From: Leishmania martiniquensis | Lineage: Eukaryota > Euglenozoa > Kinetoplastea > Trypanosomatida > Trypanosomatidae | Direction of reading: 5' to 3' | DNA: 64,000 nt | Assembly (NCBI RefSeq): GCF_017916325.1 | Contig: NC_090166.1 | Coordinates: 355,001 to 419,000 of the forward strand | Shown here: positions 9,237-18,951 of the stretch, piece by piece | Position numbering within the stretch: position 1 is the stretch's first letter | Layout of the letters: every line of letters starts with the position of its first letter | The notes under the pieces: model-generated | What the model was told of the DNA's origin: nothing | Seen by the model: the letters and a program-made list of their open reading frames with translations, nothing else | Database searches by the model: none | Translations under genes and position numbers: made by a program

Positions 9237-11528
9237 CTACTTGCGAAGGAAGCGCAGCGTCATACGACTGAGCTGACTAATTCGCTTCAGGGTGGCTTCG
9301 GCATCCGAGGCTGGCGTGCCGTTCACCTCGGCAATGTACCACGTGGAGGGCTGCTTCTTGAACTTGCGGAAAAAGGGGTGCCGATACGTTCTTGCTTTCC
9401 GACCGGTTGGTAGACTCATTAAACGCAGAGGAAGCTGCTGCGGTGCTTCCGACGGGTCGCTTAGGCGGCCGATCGGCAGACCCCATGGCATGTTCAGGGA
9501 GGGCCGCTCCAGGACCATCTCGTCCTCTGCGAAGTGGATCAGCTTCACGTCGTTGTCGAACGTGCAGGGTTCGATCACGTCTCCTTCCGACCTGGCCGGG
9601 TCAGCGCCCGGTAGCCCACTACCGCCGCCTGCGACTTGGACAACCGCTGCCGAGCCTCCGCTTTCCGCCGAAGGCGCCGCCGCGGGCTGCGGCACGGGAG
9701 CCGCTCCTGCCGCCGACACAGTGATATCTGAAAGCGGCTCCATCAGCGCCTTTGGTTTGCCTTCGCGCTTCTTTGCCTCGGCTCCATCGGCCGAAATGAC
9801 GGCTGCCGCGGCTGCCGGCCCCGGCGCAATGGCAGCAGCCTCCACCAAAGGCGTCTCCATCGCGATCGGCGGGTCGGCTGCGCTCAGGGGAGCACCTGCA
9901 GTGGAAGCTGAGGCGCGTTGCTCCACAAGCTTGGCCATCGCCGCCTCCATTCTGCTGTTATCGAGGTCGCTGCGACGTGTCGCGCTCAGCGGCTCGGCGC
10001 CTGCTGCTGATGGCACCGTTCTGTTAGATGCCGTTGCCGTGGCAGACCTCGGTGTTGTGTCGCTACGTGACGCCACCAGATGCTCGTGCACGTGCATAGG
10101 CATCACGAGTAACTCCAGCACGACAGTGTTCGCGGTCTCTATCAGAAGCTGCACCTGCGTCATGTGTAGCGCCTCGACCCCATTCACTGCGAGAAGCCGT
10201 AGATGCTTACCATACGCACGCACAAACTGCTCCGCCGACTCCGACAGAATACGCGTCGACGGCGCGTGCCAATACAGCCGCTCGTCGACTGTGAAACACC
10301 AGTCCACCGCGGCGCTCTGCCGGCGCAAGACAAGTGTCACGCGCTGGCCGGAGGTGCCCTCGTCGCCCTGTGGGGGAGCCAAAAAGATCACTTCCCTCGG
10401 CAGCGAGCGGGCCTCCGCTTTGAAGGCACTGGACTGGAGTATCAGCCGCAGTTTTTTGCGCCACACCGACGCTGACCTTAGGGTCTGCAGCAGGTGGCGC
10501 GTGTAAGCCGCGTAATCGCCCTCCACTGCAGGGTCTATCACCTCATCCTTTATCTGCACGATCGACGCGCCCTGCGGCGCGGACTGGAGGAGATCGTGCA
10601 GCTCCTTCGCTTTCTCGAAGATACGCAGGCTTACGTCAATGTCCACCAGCGCGCCCTGCTCGTTCAGCAGCAGCCCCCACGGCGTCTCTAGCGTAGGTCG
10701 GTACAAATCAACGGTAACAATCCCCTTCTCCTCATCTATTGTCATCTTCTTTACCTGCGTGTGCAAAACTGGAGGCAAGCTCATGGTCGACTCCATGACG
10801 AGTATCCAATCGCACAGCTGGTAGTAGTACTGTGGGTAGACCGGGGCCAGTCGCTGCACTGCCTCGTTGGCGTTGCTATCACGGACTGCCGCTTTAATGA
10901 TGGGCACCGTCAGCATGATGTTGTTGTAGATCCCCACAAAGTCATCCAGAAGCGTCTGGGTCACCACAAGCGCTGCGACGCTGACCTCAGAGGTGTCGGC
11001 GGACTGCTTGGCGAGTTCCTCCTGAATGCGACGCTGCAGCTGCAGCGCCACCAGCTCGACGCGCAGCTTGACGCTCACGTACGAGACTACGTAGAGCCCC
11101 TCAACAACGTAGTCGATCGGCACCTTCCGGGAGGAGACGTACGAGCTAAACTGCTTCATCACCGCCGCCTTATCCGTCGGCAGGGCATTCTTCTGCATCT
11201 CGGACGGGAGAGACGCGTAGAGGGCGTGACGCATGATGTCCATAAGCTCGCCCAGTGCCATTCGTGGCGTGAGGATGACCTGAGAAGTCGGCTCGCGTAG
11301 CTCGTTGAGGCGCGACACCATCGTGCCTATTCGGCGAGCGAGATGCACCCCGTACTCATCGGCGGGGCTCAACTCGGGCGCTGGTGATACGGTCGGCGCC
11401 TCGGCTGGCACGGTGCGTAATATCTGCGCGGCATCTTTCCTATAGATGAGATCTGCCGGCTCTTTGCAGCTGCTCAGGCGCCTCAGCGCTGCCGCGAGCG
11501 TCGAGTCATTCATGCCTGCGTGAAACAT
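9237..11528 (-). CDS. PDZ-like multi-module protein A, 763 aa
   Basis: ATG at 11528; a second ATG lies five codons in. Residues about 85-250 are a helical N-terminal domain. Three PDZ-like modules follow: about 258-368 (ETPWGLLLNEQG loop), 376-476 (VDWCFTV, then VNGVEALHMTQVQLLIET) and 655-763 (NMPWGLPIG, then VNGTPASDAEATL). In each, an aromatic-Gly-hydrophobic loop like the PDZ carboxylate-binding loop is followed by the typical xNG...helix...strand ending. An Ala/Ser/Pro linker joins modules 2 and 3. The order and several phrases match the gene at 15508-18951 (PREVIF/PREVLF, SGQR/VGQR, an aligned C-terminal module), so the two are paralogues. The likely role is a scaffold that binds C-terminal peptides; partners and location are unknown. 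Confidence 0.85.
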   Translation of the reverse strand: MFHAGMNDSTLAAALRRLSSCKEPADLIYRKDAAQILRTVPAEAPTVSPAPELSPADEYGVHLARRIGTMVSRLNELREPTSQVILTPRMALGELMDIMRHALYASLPSEMQKNALPTDKAAVMKQFSSYVSSRKVPIDYVVEGLYVVSYVSVKLRVELVALQLQRRIQEELAKQSADTSEVSVAALVVTQTLLDDFVGIYNNIMLTVPIIKAAVRDSNANEAVQRLAPVYPQYYYQLCDWILVMESTMSLPPVLHTQVKKMTIDEEKGIVTVDLYRPTLETPWGLLLNEQGALVDIDVSLRIFEKAKELHDLLQSAPQGASIVQIKDEVIDPAVEGDYAAYTRHLLQTLRSASVWRKKLRLILQSSAFKAEARSLPREVIFLAPPQGDEGTSGQRVTLVLRRQSAAVDWCFTVDERLYWHAPSTRILSESAEQFVRAYGKHLRLLAVNGVEALHMTQVQLLIETANTVVLELLVMPMHVHEHLVASRSDTTPRSATATASNRTVPSAAGAEPLSATRRSDLDNSRMEAAMAKLVEQRASASTAGAPLSAADPPIAMETPLVEAAAIAPGPAAAAAVISADGAEAKKREGKPKALMEPLSDITVSAAGAAPVPQPAAAPSAESGGSAAVVQVAGGGSGLPGADPARSEGDVIEPCTFDNDVKLIHFAEDEMVLERPSLNMPWGLPIGRLSDPSEAPQQLPLRLMSLPTGRKARTYRHPFFRKFKKQPSTWYIAEVNGTPASDAEATLKRISQLSRMTLRFLRK

Positions 11529-12516
11529 TCAGCACACAATCTAGGGAAGGGGGAGAGGCAAAGGGAGGCGGTGGACAGACGGGGGACTGTGGCGTGAGAA
11601 AGAGAGAGGGGGGTGCGGGAAAAAAAAAGCACGTGTGGGAAGTGCGCGTCTGAGAGGGAAGGGTGAAGGGGGTGGAGAGACGGGAGGAGGGGGCAGGAGG
11701 ACTCGGGTCCGTATGAGGCGAGGTACCGGGGGAGAAGCAGCGGCAGCCCACCACAGTGAGTAGGCAGTGCTACACAGCCACAGTGAGTTGCGTGAGCAGA
11801 AGACGCGAATCTGCAGAGGAGTAGTGTGACGGGCAGTGATCAATCGCTTAGGAGGAAGAGGGAGGCGGTGGATGTGACTGGGAGGAAAAGGATTGAGAGA
11901 GAGAGACGGAGGGGCGGAGCAGAGCGCGCCCGGTGGAACGGTTCGCAGGGAGCCCCCTCCTCCTCCTACCGGGCGCGGACGAGCCCCGCCCACATTACGA
12001 AATGGGAAAAAAAAGAAGCGCATTCTGCTTGGTGAAGAAGAGGTATTCAGCCCGACCCAGATGCCGTTCGTGGCATAACGCGTGTGCTCTCGCTCCGCTG
12101 CTGAAAACCTCGGCCCGGTGAGCCGAAGCGGCACTGCTGAGCCATAGGAAAGAAAGAGGGCACTGATTGAGCTGTGCCACGGAAGATAGCCTACAAGCTG
12201 AGGCCCAAAGAGAGCCCTCCACTTCGTGAGAGAGGCGTCGAGCGGAACAGCAGCCAGCAACGAGGTTTAGGGGGACTCGCGACACACCACGGCCCACTTT
12301 TCTACGCCGTGGGGGGGGGGATGCGCCAAGCAAAGAAAGAAAAAGCCCTTCGACTTCGATTCCTCCGTGTCTCTGCGCCCGTGTGTTTGGGCGGCGATAG
12401 TCCCTCAAACGGGCGGACCTGATGCGACGGCCCCCACGTGCGAAGGAGAGGAGGGGTGAGATGCTGATGCGCCGATCTGCAGGGCCGGTCACGGCGTGGC
12501 CATCGCACTCGCAGGG
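11529..12516. other. Intergenic region, 1.0 kb
   Basis: Purine-rich on the plus strand over 11545-11700 and 11850-11930, with a G10 run near 12310. No gene seen. It separates two PDZ-like genes. Confidence 0.6.
11541..11580 (-). promoter_or_regulatory. Candidate trans-splice acceptor for PDZ-like gene A
   Basis: The minus strand reads a polypyrimidine tract (CTCCCTTTGCCTCTCCCCCTT) ending in CCCTAG, with the AG at 11541-11542. That is only 12 nt before the ATG at 11528. A second AG lies just before the internal ATG at 11513, so spliced-leader addition could choose between two N-termini. Confidence 0.5.
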
Positions 12517-13776
12517 TCAAAACTCCATCTCCGCGGCTCCGTCCTCATCTGATGTGGCGGGCCCCGACCCTGCGATGGCCTCCGTTGGCTGAGGAGTGTC
12601 CAACGCCTCCGCGGTCTTGTCCATCTTGCGCGGTCGCCCACGCCGCCCGGGAACTTTCTTCTGCTTCTCCGCCTCGAAGGCACGCGCCGTCGGCCTTCCC
12701 CGCTTACGCCCCGGCGCCTCTACTGCATCATCCGCGGCAGGAACGTTTGCCATGGCCCTTTTCGGTGGACGGCCGCGCCGCTTCCGAGGTGGCACCGCAG
12801 CATCCGCAGCGCGTGTCTCGACCTCTTCTCCTTCATCCACTGTGGTTGACTTCGCGGGCCTGAACCAAGCGCTGTCTGCGGTCTCTTGGAATGCTGTGCT
12901 CTGTTCCTCTGCAGTACACATTTCTTCGACCTCTGTCGACCGCCGGCCACGTGTCCTCACCGGTTTCACTGGCGCAAGCTCGTTCAGCGCCTCCAGGGCG
13001 GCTGCATTGATATCTTCTGCCGTAGCCACCGCGTCTGAGTCGAACTCCACCACATCGGGCAATGAGCCGCCATCGCCTGAGAACTCCGCGTCTCTGTGGG
13101 TCACCTCCTCCATGACCGAGCGTGCACCGGCGTAGCGCCGTCGTTTTTTGCTCGCTTTGGGGGCCTTCAGCGATGCCCCGCGGCCGTGCCGCCCTCGGCC
13201 CCCCACCTTTTTCCCGAGCGCCCACCCGGCGCCCCCATCGCTGTCACCGTCGAGCGCATCCGTGACGGTCACCGTCGGCCTCCGCCTCCGTCTTTTGGGA
13301 GTATCCAGTGCTGCGGCCTCGCTCTCGCTTCCTCCTACATCAGCGTCCCCCTCGCCACGATCTGACGCGCGAGCGGCTATAGCAGAGACGTCGCACTGCA
13401 CGACCACATCGTGGCTGTCATCGAGCACTTCGCGCATCGTCGCCTCGGTCAGTCTGTCGACTCCGTTGATGCTCGTCACCCGAAGAAGGCCTTCGCGAGC
13501 AGCCTGCCGGTTTCCCAGCACACCTCTTAGAGCGGCCGAGGAGGCCACGAGGTCGGCTCGCATGCCGCAAACGAAGCACTGCGCGCCACGCCCACCCGAC
13601 CGCCGAAAGGCGCAGTCCACGCCGAAGCTCTCGTCTTTGTAAAAGCGGTGCAAGTGAAAAGTGAGCGTTGCGTAGGTGCCTGCGGTGGGCCGCCCCTTTC
13701 CGGTGGACACCAGCGACTCTATGAGCGATGCGGACACCACCTTGACCGAGAGAAGAGGGAAGCTTCGCGAGATCAT
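12517..13776 (-). CDS. PDZ-like and AT-hook protein, 419 aa
   Basis: ATG at 13776. Residues about 35-130 read as a PDZ-like module: strand, ESFGVDC loop, then INGVDRLTEATMREVL and a closing strand DVVVQCDV. Residues 150-330 are charged and disordered-looking, with basic clusters (PKRRRRRP, KKRRR) that could be nuclear localisation signals. The C-terminal part has three AT-hooks around RGRP cores at about residues 333-339 (RRGRPPK), 358-362 (KRGRP) and 378-384 (RRGRPRK), plus a weaker RTRGRR earlier. AT-hooks bind the minor groove of AT-rich DNA, so a nuclear DNA-binding adaptor is likely. A module that binds peptides joined to DNA-binding hooks is uncommon. It sits between two genes with the same PDZ-like fold. 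Confidence 0.85.
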   Translation of the reverse strand: MISRSFPLLSVKVVSASLIESLVSTGKGRPTAGTYATLTFHLHRFYKDESFGVDCAFRRSGGRGAQCFVCGMRADLVASSAALRGVLGNRQAAREGLLRVTSINGVDRLTEATMREVLDDSHDVVVQCDVSAIAARASDRGEGDADVGGSESEAAALDTPKRRRRRPTVTVTDALDGDSDGGAGWALGKKVGGRGRHGRGASLKAPKASKKRRRYAGARSVMEEVTHRDAEFSGDGGSLPDVVEFDSDAVATAEDINAAALEALNELAPVKPVRTRGRRSTEVEEMCTAEEQSTAFQETADSAWFRPAKSTTVDEGEEVETRAADAAVPPRKRRGRPPKRAMANVPAADDAVEAPGRKRGRPTARAFEAEKQKKVPGRRGRPRKMDKTAEALDTPQPTEAIAGSGPATSDEDGAAEMEF

Positions 13777-14180
13777 CGCAATGGCGAGAGAGTGGTGGTG
13801 TTTTCCGTTCGTTCTGTACAGAGCAGCCTTCTGGGGCGAGCCACAGCAGATGCGGTGATACGGACTGTAGGTGTGTGTGTGTGTGTGTGAAGAGAGAGGG
13901 AGCTTTGGATGAGGCGTTGCCTCTGACCGTCGTCGCTTTCTACGCGCACAGGAAATGAGATGGTGGTCTGAGTGCGCGTGCCTTATGAGCGGGCGCCCGT
14001 TACCCTGACTCGTTGTGCCCTCCTCGTGTGCACTTCCGCAATCTATGGAGAACTTTTGTTCACTTCCTCCGTCCTTTTTTTTAGCTGCTGTTACGACTGC
14101 TACCTGAGGAGGAAAGAGGAAGCCTCTGCTCTATGATGCCCTTCTATGGGGCGGCACTGTTGCGGCTTCTCTTCTTTACG

Positions 14181-14212
14181 ATATATGTATATATATATAT
14201 ATGTATATGCGT
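14181..14212. repeat. TA-rich microsatellite
   Basis: Alternating TA with a few G interruptions (atatatgtatatatatatatat). Able to unwind or form a cruciform. Confidence 0.7.
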
Positions 14213-14583
14213 GAGTATATGTGGCAGCCTGGCGGACGCTCATGCAGGAGACACACAACTGCCCAGTACCTTTGACCGGACAAGCGAGGATCTGCCGGTG
14301 CTCGCGCTGCTGCTGAAGCCCCCCTCCACACACCTCCGGCCCCTACTGTATCTCTATGGAAGACAGAAATGCACGAGGAGGGCACCGGATAGGAGAGGTA
14401 AGCGTCCTCCACGAGCCGGACTTCTTCGATAAACAGGTACGGGGGTACACGTCCTTGTTGTGAATGGCACCGACACACTTCCTAATCTACGCAGCGGGAA
14501 AGAGTTCGTCAAGAGAGGTGGTGTGATTAGATTGCATTGACCCGTGGCTATCTGCTCTTCATACGGTAAACCGCCCCACTCTG

Positions 14584-14880
14584 CCGCAGACGGCAAGCCA
14601 CGCCTCACCCGCCCACACATACACCCTCCAGCTGTCTCGCCAAGTCAGGGGTACTCCAAGAACACGCCGCCGGCCCCGGCATCCCGCCGCGCTCCTCCCG
14701 CAGCCTCAGCCCAGGATGAGGCCGACCTCAAGGGGCGCCTCCAGGGCGCAGGCGGGGCGAGGGCCTATGTCGCGCGGCGAGCAGGAGGCAGTGGAGGTGC
14801 ATGCCGGCCGAGGCCAAGGAGGCAATGGGCAAGGCTTAGGCAAGCGTCCCCCGGAGGCCATGTGGCCGGCGTAGGCGCCA
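14584..14880 (-). repeat. SIDER-like repeat family 2, copy a (297 bp)
   Basis: This block is repeated at 31994-32290 in the same orientation with only two differences that I can find. A diverged copy in the opposite orientation is at about 58245-58480. It is GC-rich and encodes nothing obvious. On the minus transcript it lies about 630 nt past the stop of the gene at 15508, the usual 3'UTR position of the short interspersed degenerate retroposons (SIDERs) known in Leishmania, where SIDER2 copies can affect mRNA stability. Placement in the SIDER family is inferred from length, position and dispersion, not from a consensus match. The strand given is that of the host transcript. Confidence 0.7.
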
Positions 14881-15507
14881 TACCGCTCCTTCAGTCGCCT
14901 CGAGCCGCTGCACTCCGCTGCATCGCGTGGCGGCCCTTCACATTCAAGCCAGAAGGACTCGGTTGGCGCGCGTCGATCTCAGGATAGTCGGAACAAATTG
15001 CTCGGCTGTGGTGACAACACCGAACTCCGACAATGGGCAGGACCCGCAGGGAAGCCCATCTCCGAAAGCGGACGAAAGCGAGCAGCAGTGTGTCCCTTCC
15101 GCCCTCCTGCACCGCCACGCATACGCTGATATCACTCCACCTTGTCGGCTGCGTGTGCCATCGTTGGCCCCTCCAGTAGGCTGAGTCGTTTCTGTTTTTT
15201 ATGCGTTCGGAAGAATCAGACCCGACGAGGGAGAGAGAGAGGGACAGAGACGCACACATATGAAGGACGGCCATCGCTTCCGGTCCCCCCCACACACACA
15301 CAGGCATGCACACAGACATGCACACGGCGAACGCGTCACCTATAGAGCGCATCCAACGCACGCTTCTCGGGCTTCTACGGCACTGCCCGTCCCCCCTCCC
15401 CCACCCCCACCCCGAAGGGAGAGACAAAGGCGAACGCCATGACCGCTGTGACACGCGCAGAGACGCAGCTGTGCGCACGCGCGACAAAGCGCTCCCCCTC
15501 GACTGCC

Positions 15508-18500
15508 TCACCTCCGCAGGGCCCTCAACACAAAAGAAAGCTTCGTGGTGCCCTTGATAGCGTCCAGCGCCTTCGACTTCTTCAACTTGGTCATCGCAGA
15601 GAGGTCCTCTCCGTTGAGGCCGTCTACCACCCACTTTACCTCGCCTTGTGGACCAGCGCCCAGAGAACGCAGGTACGGGTGCTTCCGCTGCTTCGGCGCA
15701 AAAGGTGGCAGCTTAGTCATGATTATGTCATCACCGGCGAAGGCCACCTTGATGTTCCACGGCTGCTTCGTACTCGAGCGCTCCAGCTCCAGCGTCGAGC
15801 CGTCAAACTTCTCGAGCCGAACCTTGTTCTCAAAGGTTAACGGCTTCGCTTTAAGCAGCTCATTCAGCGAAACGCGCGACACATCGTCTTCATCGGCGGC
15901 GGCGGCGAGAGCTGCTTCAGTGTCCTTGGAAGTCTTGTCGAGTTCTCCCGGCGCATCGTCGCAGGAATGGCCGCCGCCGTCCTCCTCGCCTGCTTCAGAG
16001 GCTGTGCCCTTCGCCTTTGCGGACTGGCTCCTCTGTGTCTTGTCGCCCCTCCGCCCGTGCTTGATGGCAACCTCCGCGGTGGTAGGCGGGAGGTCGACGA
16101 GAGGCCTGTCCACCAGGGCTGACGCCGTTCTCCCGCCGGAGTGTTCTGGTCCTCTGTCACCAGCGGCCTCTTCCGCGTCCGCGTCCCTTTTCTCCTGCTC
16201 GTCAGATGCCGCTTCGCTCGCCGATTCCGTCGATGAGGTGCCGCGCTCCTTTCGCAACTCCGTCCAGGCGCGTGAGCGACCTTCGGTTCCGCTCGCCGCC
16301 TTCGTTTCGGCCTCCGCGTCCTCGACAGCAGCGTCGTCTGCAGCAGCCTTGGTCTGAAGCGCCTCTGCCTCCTCCATGAGCTCGGCGTCGCCGAGAGACG
16401 CCTCAGCCGCCTCTCCATCTTCCATACCCTCCAGCTGCCTCTCCGCCTCCCCCGCTGCCTCCTGCGCAGCCTCGCCCTCATCATCGTTGGCCTCTGGATC
16501 CTCTTCCTCCGCCCCTTTCTCGCCATTCTTTTCGCGGGGGCCGCCCCGCCCGCCTTTGCGCGCCGTCTTCGTCGACGCCTTCACCTTCTTCGCCGGGGCT
16601 TTCTTGCGCCCGCGCGTCTTTTTTCGGGAGTCCGCCTCAACGTCATCGTCAGCCGCCTCGATGCTGTCCTTCGCCGCCTGCTCAGCGGCAGTCGCATCGT
16701 CAGCGGTCTCGCGCTCCACCGCCGTCTCCTCGGCGTCAGCAATCGCCGTGCCGCCCTCTTTGAGTGCGTTATCAGCCGCATCTTCATTTGTCAGACCAGT
16801 TGCTGCGTCCCTCACCCCGTCGTCCTCCTCGAAGTACTGCTGCTCAGGCGACTCTTCAAGAGTCGCGTCCCTTTCCTCTTGGCGGTCATGCGCATACCCA
16901 GAGACTCCCATCGTGGTAGTGGGCTCGGCACATTCCAGCTCTTCAAACGGCTCGACCGCCGCCACGTCCGCCTCTTCCATGGCTCGCTCATCAGCCCTGT
17001 CAGATGACTTGGCCTCCAGCTCCCCCTTCTGGACATGCTGCCGCAGAAACTCGTCCGCGAGCGAGGCGGCCACATCGTCAAGCTCCGCTTGTGCCGAATC
17101 CATCACCTTCTCTGGGCCACTCTCCTCCTCAGCTGCCGCTTCAGCATCTGCAAGTGTCGCCGCCTCCACCTCCGCCTCTGGCGCGACTGTTGATCGCCCT
17201 GGAATCGCCGGCGCTTCTGCCACCCCTTCAGCGGAGGGAGGCGGCTCCACTTGAGGGGGCAGCGGTGCCTCCGCCTTGGGTGGCACATCCCCCATGGCAT
17301 CCGTCACCTGCAGATGAAGGGTGAGGAGCAGCGAGCCGGAGATGAGACTCTTCATCTCCGCCGCCGAGAGCTTCGCCATGTCTTCGTTGTTAATCTTCAG
17401 CAGACGAAGGCGGCCCCGCATGTCGAAAAGGAAGTTTTTGGCGGCATTTGACAGCTTCATGCTCGGCGCGACATCGGAAAGCACGGCAGGTGCGCCTTTC
17501 AGGTACTTCAGCTTCAGCCCCCAAGAGATGGACGTCGCGGCCCGCTCCATCATGAGGAGACAGCGCTGGCCGACGCCGCCCTCGCCGCCCTGGTAGGACA
17601 CTTCGAACAGAACCTCCCGCGGCACCGTCAGGTCTACCTGTTTGCGCCTCTCAATGGTGAGGTAGAGCGTTTTGGTGGCTTGGGTGAGAGCCGCACGCAG
17701 CTTCCTCATAATATCATCACCGCTCGCGGCGACCTCCTCGTCACTCATGTGGACGGCGCGTATGCGGTGGCGGTTCACCTCGAAGATGGCGAGGCCGCCA
17801 GCCTCGCCAGACTGCTGCTGGATGGCAGCGTAGAAGCGCTCTCCGGCCTCGCTTGAGTTGCGCAGCTCATTTTCCACGCCCACAAGAAGGCCCCGGCTGT
17901 TCAGAAGCAGCCCCCAGCGCTGCGTCGCATCAGCACGCTCCAGCACCAGCTGCCCTGTGAACGGGTCGTACTCAACCACTCTCACAAACGCGTGCAGGTT
18001 CGCTGTCAACTGCGTCGCAGCCGGCGCTGGCGCTGTCGCCACAGCAGGTGCTGCGCCATGTGTCGTGGCAGTGCCTGTGGCAGCTGCCCGCAGTGATCGT
18101 CGATCAGCGTCCACAGCGACCACCCACCGCAGCACCCTGTAGAACGACTCCTCGACGATTCTCGCCGGGACAGCGTTGGCTGCCGGACTTCGAGGCATGT
18201 CCACCTCCGTAGGGTCGCTCTGCGGCTGTCGGCGCTGCGTTTGCGATGCCGTGTCAATGCTGCGGTATGCCGTCTGCAGATCGCGCACCAACTGCGCCAT
18301 GTCCTGAACGTTGTTTTTGGTGGCAAGCAGGGCCCTGCGCTCATCTTCAGAGCGCTTTCGGTCCACCGTAGGGTCCGATTCCTGCTGCACTCGCTGCTCG
18401 AGCAGGTGGAGATAGGATGCGAGGACATCGTGCGAAGCGCCTTCGCACACACACTGCGCGAGAGCCACGACCGCCTTTGCGGGTGCGTTGTGATGAGCGA

Positions 18501-18951
18501 GGAAGGACTCGAGCTGCGGCATGAGTGGGTCTGCCTCGCTGTCGCTGCGTACGTACCGCAGTGGCGACACGTCATCCAGGACAGCCAGGGAGGCACAAAC
18601 ATAGTAGAGCGCAGCCTCTAGTTCGTACAGGAGCTCTTTTGGAGTGTAGGAGAGGTGCGCCTGGATTGGGGTACGCAGTCTGGTGAGCAGGATGCTCTGC
18701 ACGCGGTGGAGCTCGGCGGTGAGGGTGCGATCGTATTCGCGGTTGGGGACGATGCGCCGCCCCTGGACATCGTACACCATGAACGGCGCCGTAATCTTTT
18801 CTTTCATCCGCACCGTCTCGGTGTGGTCTTTCGCCTGGGGAGCGGCACACATGGCACGCACAGTCGGTGCTGGTGTAGGCTCTGGTGTGTGCTCAGCGGC
18901 TTCGAACGCCTCTGTGTGAGACTTCTTGGACAGCCCCCCGCTGCGGTACAT
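15508..18951 (-). CDS. PDZ-like multi-module protein B with basic AT-hook-like segment, 1147 aa
   Basis: The start is the ATG at 18951 (MYRSGG); the frame is open upstream to 19023 but only from a TTG. Residues about 75-285 form a helical domain. PDZ-like modules lie at about 322-436 (QRWGLLLNSRG), 442-549 (ISWGLKLK, INNEDMAKLSAAEMKSLI) and 1045-1147 (KQPWNIKV, then LNGEDLSAMTKL). Between modules 2 and 3 is a very acidic, Ala/Glu-rich stretch of nearly 500 residues, interrupted at about 774-805 by a basic block (KKTRGRKKAPAKKVKA and KGGRGG) resembling an AT-hook or nuclear signal. The plan matches the 763-aa gene: helical domain, paired modules, linker, C-terminal module ending in ALRR or FLRK. 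The function is probably a scaffold, possibly in the nucleus. The acidic region could also bind histones or other basic partners, but that is speculation. Confidence 0.85.
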   Translation of the reverse strand: MYRSGGLSKKSHTEAFEAAEHTPEPTPAPTVRAMCAAPQAKDHTETVRMKEKITAPFMVYDVQGRRIVPNREYDRTLTAELHRVQSILLTRLRTPIQAHLSYTPKELLYELEAALYYVCASLAVLDDVSPLRYVRSDSEADPLMPQLESFLAHHNAPAKAVVALAQCVCEGASHDVLASYLHLLEQRVQQESDPTVDRKRSEDERRALLATKNNVQDMAQLVRDLQTAYRSIDTASQTQRRQPQSDPTEVDMPRSPAANAVPARIVEESFYRVLRWVVAVDADRRSLRAAATGTATTHGAAPAVATAPAPAATQLTANLHAFVRVVEYDPFTGQLVLERADATQRWGLLLNSRGLLVGVENELRNSSEAGERFYAAIQQQSGEAGGLAIFEVNRHRIRAVHMSDEEVAASGDDIMRKLRAALTQATKTLYLTIERRKQVDLTVPREVLFEVSYQGGEGGVGQRCLLMMERAATSISWGLKLKYLKGAPAVLSDVAPSMKLSNAAKNFLFDMRGRLRLLKINNEDMAKLSAAEMKSLISGSLLLTLHLQVTDAMGDVPPKAEAPLPPQVEPPPSAEGVAEAPAIPGRSTVAPEAEVEAATLADAEAAAEEESGPEKVMDSAQAELDDVAASLADEFLRQHVQKGELEAKSSDRADERAMEEADVAAVEPFEELECAEPTTTMGVSGYAHDRQEERDATLEESPEQQYFEEDDGVRDAATGLTNEDAADNALKEGGTAIADAEETAVERETADDATAAEQAAKDSIEAADDDVEADSRKKTRGRKKAPAKKVKASTKTARKGGRGGPREKNGEKGAEEEDPEANDDEGEAAQEAAGEAERQLEGMEDGEAAEASLGDAELMEEAEALQTKAAADDAAVEDAEAETKAASGTEGRSRAWTELRKERGTSSTESASEAASDEQEKRDADAEEAAGDRGPEHSGGRTASALVDRPLVDLPPTTAEVAIKHGRRGDKTQRSQSAKAKGTASEAGEEDGGGHSCDDAPGELDKTSKDTEAALAAAADEDDVSRVSLNELLKAKPLTFENKVRLEKFDGSTLELERSSTKQPWNIKVAFAGDDIIMTKLPPFAPKQRKHPYLRSLGAGPQGEVKWVVDGLNGEDLSAMTKLKKSKALDAIKGTTKLSFVLRALRR

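Larger units (their letters stand above)
13777..15507. other. Intergenic region, 1.7 kb, with repeats
   Basis: Contains a (GT)n run at 13871-13888, a TA-rich block at about 14180-14215, the 297-bp interspersed repeat at 14584-14880 and CA-rich stretches near 15290-15320. No convincing gene; the short open frames follow the repeats. The 297-bp repeat would lie in the 3'UTR of the gene at 15508-18951. Confidence 0.6.

Noticed and set aside
9292..10506. 404-codon plus-strand open frame opposite PDZ-like gene A
   Set aside because: Antisense shadow of a GC3-rich gene; Ser/Arg-rich with no motif.
15545..17254. Ser/Ala-rich plus-strand open frames opposite PDZ-like gene B
   Set aside because: Mirror of the acidic Ala/Glu-rich stretch; no domain.
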